NCBI GenBank assembly: GCA_031270525.1
Contig: JAISXN010000076.1
Span: 1 to 5,675, forward strand
Source of the DNA: Candidatus Symbiothrix sp.
GTDB taxonomy: Bacteria > Bacteroidota > Bacteroidia > Bacteroidales > Azobacteroidaceae
DNA length: 5,675 bases
Direction: 5' to 3'
The position numbers and the translations under genes are program-made. The notes under the pieces were generated by a model. The model ran no database searches, was not told the origin of the DNA, and saw only the letters and a program-made list of their open reading frames with translations. This document shows, piece by piece, positions 1 through 4,769 of this stretch (its first letter is position 1; each line of letters starts with the position of its first letter).

Positions 1-302
1 TCCAATGTTGCCACGTTGTTTTTCCTCATCAGGAAACGGAAGATTTTCGGACTGATACCCAAGAAATTAAGCCTGCTTACCGGCGCTACTCTCAACCCGC
101 CCATCATAATACCGAACACTTTGGGCAAAAATCCTTTGCCGACCGGGGAACGCCCCTGTTTGATTTTAATCGCATCCAATCCCCAAAAAGTAAAAAACAG
201 ATTCACTTCATACCCGACGGCAGCGGCTCCTGTTGCCAAAGTAAATACAGCCGTCAATTTATCAAAATCACCGCTAAAAGCAATAATAGATAATTTCTTC
301 AT
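1..302 (-). CDS. DrsE_2-family (DsrE/DsrF/DrsH-like) sulfur-relay protein, 3' end beyond window
   Basis: The minus strand is open from an ATG at 302-300 to the window edge: 100 complete codons with no stop. The protein begins MKKLSIIAFSGDFDK and continues with an Ala/Gly-rich helix (about residues 21-30, TLATGAAAVG), the hydrophobic strand YEVNLFFTFWGLD (31-43), and an MMGG segment near 66-69. It ends in a basic helix and NNVATL. This matches the first two thirds of DrsE_2 proteins by recall: strand, helix, FFTFxGL strand, then a Gly/Met-rich loop. Family members are small soluble proteins linked to sulfur relay and are often found beside TusA or rhodanese genes; their exact reaction is usually unknown. 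The C-terminal part, where a cysteine is often found, lies outside the window. GAGG eight nucleotides upstream supports the ATG at 302. An in-frame ATG at 320 lies at the repeat edge and has no comparable site. As the last visible gene of a sulfur operon, a sulfur-transfer or redox role is plausible. Confidence 0.82.
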   Translation of the reverse strand, partial: MKKLSIIAFSGDFDKLTAVFTLATGAAAVGYEVNLFFTFWGLDAIKIKQGRSPVGKGFLPKVFGIMMGGLRVAPVSRLNFLGISPKIFRFLMRKNNVATL

Positions 303-320
303 TTCTCTTTCCTCACTCAT

Positions 321-383
321 AATTCTCAATTCTCAATTATTAATTCTCAATTCTCAATTCTCAATTCTTAATTCTCAATTCAC
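321..383. repeat. Heptanucleotide tandem repeat, nine AATTCTC-type units
   Basis: Nine contiguous 7-bp units run from 321 to 383 on the plus strand. Six are exact AATTCTC (starting at 321, 328, 342, 349, 356 and 370). Three are variants: AATTATT at 335, AATTCTT at 363 and AATTCAC at 377. The array fills nearly all of the gap between the MoeB/ThiF-like gene and the DrsE_2 gene. It also supplies the last codons and the TGA stop of the MoeB/ThiF-like gene. The minus-strand unit is GAGAATT. There is no spacer structure, so it is a simple tandem repeat. Confidence 0.95.
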
Positions 384-1170
384 ACCCCACCTGCTCATAA
401 TCAATTAATTCCGTTATTACCGGATGTGAACCGCAAACGGGACAATGTTCCGACCGTTTCGTCCGGATAGTTCTGAATTGCATGGTTTTTGCATTGAATG
501 ACAGGAGTTTATCCGTTAATAATTCGCCCACTCCCGTCAGAAACTTCAAGGCTTCCGCCGCCTGAATCGTACCCAACATGCCTGCAATAGCGCCCAAAAC
601 GCCTGCCTGCGAACAAGTGGGAACAGCCCCCGCAGGGGGCGGAGAATGGAACAGACAGCGGTAACAGGCCGAACCGGGAACGTAGGTCGTCGTTTGCCCT
701 TCAAACCGCAAAATCCCTCCGTGCGAAAACGGTTTGCCGGCTAATACGCAAGCATCGTTAATCAGGAATTTGACGGGGAAATTATCGGTTCCGTCGATTA
801 CAAAATCGTAGTCTTTGATAATATCGAAAGCATTCTCCGAAGTCAACAGTTCGTAGTAAGTAATTACTTTCACATCAGGGTTTAACAGGTTGATTTTTTC
901 CTTAGCCGAAATCACTTTGGGTTTGTTTACATCGGCTGTGAAATGAATAATCTGGCGTTGAAGGTTACTTAAATCAACTACGTCTCCGTCAATTATCCCG
1001 ATAGTTCCTACGCCTGCTGCCGCAAGATACAGGGCGACCGGAGAACCCAAACCGCCGGCTCCGACTACCAGTATCTTACCGTTGCTTATTTTTTCCTGAC
1101 CATCCACTCCTACATCCTGAAGCAAAATGTGGCGGCTGTATCTGCTTATTTGGTCTTCCGTAAATTCCAT
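361..1170 (-). CDS. moeB: MoeB/ThiF/HesA-type E1-like adenylyltransferase for a sulfur carrier protein
   Basis: This 269-residue protein is predicted to adenylate the C-terminal glycine of a ubiquitin-like sulfur carrier, preparing it to receive sulfur. Visible features, in order, are the family opening ISRYSRHILLQDVG (8-21), the nucleotide-binding loop GAGGLGSP (37-44), the DGDVVDLSNLQRQ segment (61-73), Lys86, and DGTDNFPVKFLINDA (126-140). Two zinc-type CxxC pairs follow (Cys169/Cys172 and Cys243/Cys246), with the PTCSQAG loop between them carrying Cys186, the position of the sulfur-transfer cysteine in this family. There is no rhodanese domain, so the protein is closer to bacterial MoeB/ThiF than to MOCS3-type fusions. 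The likely substrate is the carrier at 4541-4750 in the same operon. MoeB, ThiF, HesA and HcyF proteins cannot be told apart with certainty by sequence, so the symbol is provisional. The natural family end is near DYEQ (257-260); the final LRIKN and stop are read from the heptanucleotide repeat. The ATG at 1170 has an A-rich leader without a Shine-Dalgarno site. Confidence 0.93.
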   Translation of the reverse strand: MEFTEDQISRYSRHILLQDVGVDGQEKISNGKILVVGAGGLGSPVALYLAAAGVGTIGIIDGDVVDLSNLQRQIIHFTADVNKPKVISAKEKINLLNPDVKVITYYELLTSENAFDIIKDYDFVIDGTDNFPVKFLINDACVLAGKPFSHGGILRFEGQTTTYVPGSACYRCLFHSPPPAGAVPTCSQAGVLGAIAGMLGTIQAAEALKFLTGVGELLTDKLLSFNAKTMQFRTIRTKRSEHCPVCGSHPVITELIDYEQVGCELRIKN

Positions 1171-1188
1171 GTTTTCGTTTTTTTACGA

Positions 1189-1196
1189 CAAAAATA
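1189..1196 (-). promoter_or_regulatory. Possible Bacteroidota -7 box (TATTTTTG) upstream of the MoeB/ThiF-like gene
   Basis: The minus-strand octamer TATTTTTG fits the TAnnTTTG consensus of Bacteroidota sigma-ABfr promoters. It lies 18 nt before the ATG at 1170, in the longest gene gap (41 bp) outside the repeat-filled one. No convincing TTTG -33 element is seen at the expected spacing; the nearest upstream TTTG is 33 nt away, too far. If real, it is a weak internal promoter for the last two genes. The element is short and AT-rich, so chance is a serious alternative. Confidence 0.22.
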
Positions 1197-1211
1197 CAAT
1201 AATTCTAGTGT

Positions 1212-2687
1212 CTAAGAGAATGTTGTCCGCAAAATATTGTTGACCGCTACGACCAATTTGTCTATTTCCGCCGTTGTATTATAAAATGCAAACGAAGGAC
1301 GAACGGTCGCTTCAACACCCAATCTTCGCAAAGCCGGTTGGGCGCAATGATGTCCCGCCCTCAAAGCAATTCCTTCCAAATCAAGCAATTTGCCGACTTC
1401 GGGCGTAGGGATTCCCGGAATAATAAAAGAAACTACGCTAATTCGTTCGCGGGGATTGCCGATTAACCGGATACCGTCGATTTGTCCCAATTCTTTGCGG
1501 GCATATTCCGTCAGGTAATGTTCGTATTTTTCAATGTTGTGAATACCGACCCGGCTCACGTAATCCAAAGCGGCTCCCAATCCGATGGCGTCGGCTACGT
1601 TGGGCGTTCCGGCTTCAAACTTGTGGGGCGGCACATTGAAAACGGTTTCTTCAAAAGTCACATCTTTAATCATGTTTCCTCCGCTTTGCCAGGGAGGTAT
1701 CAGTTCCAGAAGTTCTTTCTTTCCGTAAACGACCCCGATTCCGTTGGGCGCATAGATTTTATGTCCGGAGAATACAAAAAAATCCACGTCCAAATCCTGC
1801 ACATCGACCGCGGTATGAGCAATAGATTGCGCCCCGTCAATCAAAACCCTGGCGCCGTAACGTTTCGCCATGTCAATCATGGTTTTTGCAGGGGAAATCG
1901 TTCCGAAAGTGTTGTTAACCTGTCCGAAAGAAACGATTTTCGTGCGGGGACTCAACAGGCGTTCGTATTCTTCGAGGATAATTTCGCCTTTGTCATTGAC
2001 CGGAATTACCAGTAAATGCGCATTTTTTTCTTTTGCCAATTGTTGCCAGGGTACAATATTCGCGTGATGGTCGAGCGTGGAAACAATAATCTCGTCGCCG
2101 GGATAAATAAATTTTCGACCGTATGTTTGTGCAACGAGATTGATTCCTTCGGTCGTTCCGCGGACGAAAAGAATTTCTTCGGAAGAAGCCGCATGAATAA
2201 AGTCTTTGACTTTCTCCCTTGCGCCCTCGTATTGGTCGGTGGAACGAGCTGCAAGCGTATGCGCCGCCCGGTGGATATTCGAATTGTCGTGTTCATAATA
2301 ATGCTTGATTGCGTCGATTACCTGTTGGGGTTTTTGCGTAGTTGCCGCATTATCGAACCAAATCAAATCTTTTCCATTGATTTTCTGATTGAAAATCGGA
2401 AAGTCTTTGCGAATCGCCTGTACATCAAACGTTTCTCTACCGTTATAAGTTATGGGTTGGTCCCTTAAAAAGGAATATTGAGAATAACCGGTATCGGCAA
2501 ATTCATTCCGGGCTGCCGAATGTAAGCGGGAATTGCCGCCCGAAGCAGGGTCTTCCCCGAAAGAAAACCTCGATAATTCTTCTCCTCCGGATAAAGTCCC
2601 GGAAATATCCGGCCCGGGAGGCGAAGCCTGCAACCTTTGAAATGAGGCAAAAACACTGCTTAAATCAATATCATCGTACAAGCTCAT
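1212..2687 (-). CDS. sufS: Class II (SufS-type) cysteine desulfurase with N-terminal extension, likely encapsulin cargo
   Basis: This 491-residue PLP enzyme should convert cysteine to alanine and a cysteine-bound persulfide. The catalytic part starts near residue 87 (FDVQAIRKDFPIF) and is of normal SufS length. It shows WFDNAATTQKP (110-120), NIHRAAHTLA (137-146), LDHHANIVPWQ (205-215, PLP-stacking His), the PLP-phosphate/pyridine region with Asp284 (DGAQS), the Schiff-base Lys310 in FSGHKIYAPNG, and the persulfide Cys448 in RAGHHCAQP. Arg463 in VRPSF is probably the substrate-carboxylate arginine. The RAGHHCAQP loop marks class II rather than IscS/NifS class I. Residues 1-86 are not part of the fold and resemble a disordered cargo-loading extension. 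The start overlaps the shell gene stop by 4 nt (ATGA), which suggests coupled translation of shell and cargo. No SufE or SufU partner lies in the window. The symbol reflects the enzyme class; a housekeeping Fe-S assembly role is less likely given the neighbours. Confidence 0.95.
   Translation of the reverse strand: MSLYDDIDLSSVFASFQRLQASPPGPDISGTLSGGEELSRFSFGEDPASGGNSRLHSAARNEFADTGYSQYSFLRDQPITYNGRETFDVQAIRKDFPIFNQKINGKDLIWFDNAATTQKPQQVIDAIKHYYEHDNSNIHRAAHTLAARSTDQYEGAREKVKDFIHAASSEEILFVRGTTEGINLVAQTYGRKFIYPGDEIIVSTLDHHANIVPWQQLAKEKNAHLLVIPVNDKGEIILEEYERLLSPRTKIVSFGQVNNTFGTISPAKTMIDMAKRYGARVLIDGAQSIAHTAVDVQDLDVDFFVFSGHKIYAPNGIGVVYGKKELLELIPPWQSGGNMIKDVTFEETVFNVPPHKFEAGTPNVADAIGLGAALDYVSRVGIHNIEKYEHYLTEYARKELGQIDGIRLIGNPRERISVVSFIIPGIPTPEVGKLLDLEGIALRAGHHCAQPALRRLGVEATVRPSFAFYNTTAEIDKLVVAVNNILRTTFS
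2430..2687 (-). other. N-terminal cargo-loading-type extension of the desulfurase (residues 1-86)
   Basis: These 86 codons precede the conserved SufS fold. The segment opens with a short, potentially helical stretch (MSLYDDIDLSSVFASFQRLQ, residues 1-20), then becomes rich in Gly, Ser, Pro and Asp (PPGPD at 23-27, SGGEE at 33-37, ASGG at 48-51), and ends in a Tyr/Phe-bearing part (GYSQYSFL at 67-74). Cysteine desulfurases packaged in family 2 encapsulins are known to carry disordered N-terminal domains needed for loading. The adjacent shell gene makes that role the best reading here. The short hydrophobic patches could be the shell-binding motifs; this is inferred from composition and position only. 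Confidence 0.72.
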
Positions 2688-4123
2688 TTCAGCGTGATTT
2701 TACGATTGTTGTAATCGTGATAATAACCGACTTCTACGTTTTCGAGAACGGCAATAGCGTCGTCCGTCAAGGAAGCCAATGAGAAATATTTGGTCAGTAA
2801 ATAGCTGGCTACTGCAAATTTATCCAAACCCATCAGTCGCGCCGAAAGGCTGGGAGCGATTTCTCCGGGAATACCCGACTGATGAAGTCCGACTACGCCT
2901 TGTTCCTCTTCGCCGGTGCGAACCAGAATAATGTTTGTCGCGCCTACGCCGCGATTGGTCAGGTATTGTCCCTGGATTTCCACTTTATCGCTGGGAATTA
3001 CCGGAACACCGCGCCAGGTAATTACCGGAACGCCGAAAACATGGGTCGTTACCGGAGGAACGCCGCGCCAGGTACATTCCCTTTCGAAAGCGGCGATAGC
3101 GCGGGGATGCGCCAGGAAGAAAGCCGGCTTTTTCCATACCAGCGATAATAATTCGTCCAAATCGTCGGGCGTAGGCGAACCGTAACGGGTACTGATGCGG
3201 TATCCCGGTTCCACGCTTGCCAACAAACCAAATGATTTATTGTTGATTAACTCCCATTCCTGCCTTTCTTTGATGCTTTCGATACTCAAACGCATTTGTT
3301 GCTCAAGCTGGTTATAGGGGTCGTTGTACAAATCGGTTACTCGTGTGTGAACGCGAACTACCGTTTGCAGCGTATTTAACGGGTATTCCCTCGGCTCTTC
3401 TTCGTAATCAATGTAAGTTTCGGGTATGATGTTGTCTTCTTCATGACCCGAAGCCAGGTCGATATGCCTTTCGCCGTGAGCGTTAACCGTCGCTTTCAGG
3501 CGGAGATGTTCGTCGATTGCTTTCCGGAACTGTTCCCTGAAAGTGGGTATCTCTTTGATAATTTCTTCCAGTTCGTTGCTGTTCAATGTAAAGAAGACAG
3601 CCGGCGTGATGGCTTTTACCGTTACGGAAGAAGGTTGGTCGGAAAGCAAATTGGCTTCCCCGAAGTATTCGCCTTCTGAAAGGATGGCGATTCGCAAATC
3701 TTCACCATGCGTACCTTTGCTTGAGATTTCCACTTGTCCTTTGACAACGATGAAAAATTTTTGCGAGTCTTTTCCTTCTTCAATCAGGTTTCCGCCCAAT
3801 GCCGTATTTTCTATCTGGAATTTTTTTGCCAGCCGGTTTACAATATCCTGTTCGATATGAGCGAATAAAGGAATTCTCCGGAAAGATTCTACCCTGAAAG
3901 CGGGAACGCCGTCGAAAAATTCTACTTCAATCCGTTCCGCTTTTTTCAAATCAACTTTGGTGCGGTTTACACGATACGTTCCCGAATTGACTTGTACCCA
4001 AGGGAGTAATTTCAACAGTAACCTCGGAGTGATAGAGCCCATCTGCGGGGGCGTCTTGGTGGTTGTCGCTAATTTTTTTGCCGTTGCGGTGGCGATGCTG
4101 CGTTGTAAGTCGTTTTGTGCCAT
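2684..4123 (-). CDS. Family 2B encapsulin nanocompartment shell protein with cNMP-binding-like insertion
   Basis: This 479-residue protein matches family 2B encapsulin shells (SrpI-like, HK97 phage-capsid fold). The N-terminal arm carries the signature KKLATTTKTPPQM (16-28), ITPRLLLKLLPWVQV (31-45) and GTYRVNR (48-54). A cyclic-nucleotide-binding-like domain follows at about 78-210. The shell fold then resumes at about 222-479 with LASGHEED, PETYIDYEEEPREYPL, TVVRVHTRVTDLYNDPYNQ, ERQEWELINN, PTPDDLDELL, AFFLAHPRAIAAFERE, RTGEEEQGVVGLHQSGIP and LENVEVGYYHD. Such proteins self-assemble into icosahedral shells around a cargo enzyme. The next gene, overlapping by ATGA, is a desulfurase with a loading-type extension and is the obvious cargo. 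Automated annotation may call this a Crp/Fnr regulator because of the insert, but there is no helix-turn-helix. The ATG at 4123 follows an A/T-rich leader without a Shine-Dalgarno site, 16 bp after the protease stop. Confidence 0.93.
   Translation of the reverse strand: MAQNDLQRSIATATAKKLATTTKTPPQMGSITPRLLLKLLPWVQVNSGTYRVNRTKVDLKKAERIEVEFFDGVPAFRVESFRRIPLFAHIEQDIVNRLAKKFQIENTALGGNLIEEGKDSQKFFIVVKGQVEISSKGTHGEDLRIAILSEGEYFGEANLLSDQPSSVTVKAITPAVFFTLNSNELEEIIKEIPTFREQFRKAIDEHLRLKATVNAHGERHIDLASGHEEDNIIPETYIDYEEEPREYPLNTLQTVVRVHTRVTDLYNDPYNQLEQQMRLSIESIKERQEWELINNKSFGLLASVEPGYRISTRYGSPTPDDLDELLSLVWKKPAFFLAHPRAIAAFERECTWRGVPPVTTHVFGVPVITWRGVPVIPSDKVEIQGQYLTNRGVGATNIILVRTGEEEQGVVGLHQSGIPGEIAPSLSARLMGLDKFAVASYLLTKYFSLASLTDDAIAVLENVEVGYYHDYNNRKITLK
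2996..3074 (-). repeat. In-frame short repeats encoding three GVP motifs in the shell protein
   Basis: Two 18-bp copies, 3003-3020 and 3057-3074, differ at one base and lie 54 bp apart, so they are in frame. A 12-bp sequence, AATTACCGGAAC on the plus strand, occurs exactly at 2996-3007 and 3020-3031, 24 bp apart. They encode TWRGVP at 351-356, FGVPVI at 363-368 and TWRGVPVIP at 369-377. As I recall family 2B shells, the WRGVPxxP motif is expected at the last position, so the extra similarity at the first copy may be local duplication, gene conversion or chance convergence. Confidence 0.7.
3494..3892 (-). other. Inserted cyclic-nucleotide-binding-like domain of the shell protein (about residues 78-210)
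   Basis: The segment has the CAP/CRP effector-domain pattern: FRRIPLFAHI at 81-90, GGNLIEEGKDSQKFFIVVKGQVEI (a G-x-L-I-xx-G turn then a beta-roll, 110-133), and ILSEGEYFGEANLLSDQPSS (147-166), the phosphate-binding cassette position. The conserved Gly155-Glu156 pair is present. The cassette arginine that contacts the cyclic phosphate in CAP (its Arg82) aligns with Ser165, so binding of cAMP or cGMP is doubtful. In family 2B shells this domain is inserted between the N-terminal arm and the main shell fold. Boundaries are approximate. Confidence 0.85.
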
Positions 4124-4139
4124 GATTGTTTATTATTTT

Positions 4140-4544
4140 TTAGACAGTTTTTTGTATGATTGAAATTTCTTCGGATTTACCATTATTAATTTTAAATGCT
4201 TTAATAACAGGGCTTTGTTTGTCCTGCAAAGAAAGTATGATGTAAATGATATCGGGATCGTAAGCAAGACGGATGTCCTCTTCCGAAGGGCGTGCCGGCG
4301 ATTCCGGATGACTGTGATAGTTGGCGATAATCTGCAAACCTTCTTTCCGGGCTTCCCGCAAGACCTGGAATTGTTCCTTCGGGTCGAACGAAAAATGTTC
4401 GGGACTGTGGTCGATATTGGTCAGAGGATATTGTTTGACCGCTTCGTTTTCTTTTCCGGCAAGAAGTCCGCAAGCCTCGTCGGGCAGTTCGCGTTGCGCC
4501 TGTTCGATAATGCTTTCGATGATATTTTGGGGAATGATAATCAT
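4140..4544 (-). CDS. JAMM/MPN+ zinc metalloprotease (Mec+/HcyD/QbsD type)
   Basis: This 134-residue single-domain protein carries an intact JAMM site. Glu23 lies in PDEACGLLAG, and HSHPESPARPSEED (77-90) gives His77, His79, Ser87 and Asp90 with the exact H-x-H-x7-S-x2-D spacing. Length and layout match the bacterial stand-alone JAMM proteases that act on sulfur carriers. Mycobacterial Mec+ releases cysteine from CysO-Cys, while QbsD and HcyD trim residues after the carrier's Gly-Gly. Its neighbour carrier ends GGGQ, with one residue beyond the glycines, so tail trimming is a direct candidate job and release of cysteine from the carrier is a second. The start codon overlaps the carrier stop (ATGA), and the carrier's glycine codons form a strong ribosome binding site. 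Metal ligands are complete, so activity is likely; the substrate is inferred from context. Confidence 0.93.
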   Translation of the reverse strand: MIIIPQNIIESIIEQAQRELPDEACGLLAGKENEAVKQYPLTNIDHSPEHFSFDPKEQFQVLREARKEGLQIIANYHSHPESPARPSEEDIRLAYDPDIIYIILSLQDKQSPVIKAFKINNGKSEEISIIQKTV

Positions 4545-4750
4545 TGTCCGCCTCCCATAAAATACAGGAAATCAACCGTATCCCCATCTTTCAGGGTGAT
4601 GGAGCCGTAGTCGTTTTTCAGGATAAATTCTTCGTTGAGTTGAATAGAGACCATATCGGGTTGCGAAATATTGTTCGACACAATCAGTTTTGCAAGTGTT
4701 GCATTGTCTTCAATTTCCTGCGTTTTTCCATTTACAGTTATTTTTGCCAT
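4541..4750 (-). CDS. ThiS/MoaD-like ubiquitin-fold sulfur carrier protein with masked C terminus (GGGQ)
   Basis: This 69-residue protein has the ThiS-type beta-grasp pattern: KITVNGKTQEI (3-13), ATLAKLI (17-23), VSIQLNEEFILKNDYGSITL (34-53) and the characteristic LKDGDTVDFLYFMGGG (53-68). Carriers of this family are adenylated on the final glycine and converted to a thiocarboxylate that donates sulfur. The chain here ends Gly66-Gly67-Gly68-Gln69, so a terminal glutamine would block activation until removed, as for QbsE-type and HcyS-type carriers. Context (cysteine synthase before it, JAMM protease overlapping it, E1 enzyme downstream) argues for amino-acid sulfuration like CysO rather than thiamine or molybdopterin synthesis; no thiazole or molybdopterin gene is present. 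The ATG at 4750 follows a TA-rich leader with no Shine-Dalgarno site, 19 bp after the cysteine synthase stop. Confidence 0.9.
   Translation of the reverse strand: MAKITVNGKTQEIEDNATLAKLIVSNNISQPDMVSIQLNEEFILKNDYGSITLKDGDTVDFLYFMGGGQ
4551..4555 (-). promoter_or_regulatory. Shine-Dalgarno GGAGG for the JAMM protease, formed by the carrier's glycine codons
   Basis: The minus strand reads GGGAGGCGGACAATGA at 4556-4541. GGAGG stands six nucleotides before the protease ATG at 4544-4542. The same bases encode the carrier's last glycines. It is the strongest ribosome binding site in a window where most starts lack one, and it fixes the protease start at 4544. Confidence 0.75.
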
Positions 4751-4769
4751 GTTATTGTTTAAATGATTA

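Noticed and set aside
318..320. Alternative ATG for the DrsE_2 protein, six codons upstream
   Set aside because: It abuts the tandem repeat and lacks a good ribosome binding site. The ATG at 302 has GAGG upstream and gives the family-typical MKKLSIIA start.
321..383. CRISPR-like array
   Set aside because: The units are 7 bp and directly adjacent, with no spacers and no cas genes.
16..408. Plus-strand open frame of 130 codons at the left end
   Set aside because: It lies antisense to the DrsE_2 gene and runs into the heptanucleotide repeat, giving ILNSQ-type repeats. It resembles no family I know and is a shadow frame.
1171..1195. Hairpin or terminator between the desulfurase and the E1-like gene
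   Set aside because: The possible stem (TTTTCGT against ACGACAAAA with a bulge) is short and AT-rich, and lies immediately before the ATG. It is too weak to call.
1482..2468. Plus-strand open frames of 177 and 150 codons across the desulfurase gene
   Set aside because: The minus strand carries all catalytic motifs of a SufS enzyme here; the plus-strand translations show no family features.
2684..4123. Crp/Fnr-type transcription regulator
   Set aside because: Only residues of about 78-210 resemble the effector domain; no helix-turn-helix follows. The N-terminal arm and C-terminal half match encapsulin shells.
4541..4750. Carrier as thiamine (ThiS) or molybdopterin (MoaD) synthesis protein
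   Set aside because: No thiazole or molybdopterin gene is in the window. The JAMM protease, masked tail and cysteine synthase point to amino-acid sulfuration, though a genome-wide check would be needed to exclude thiamine synthesis.
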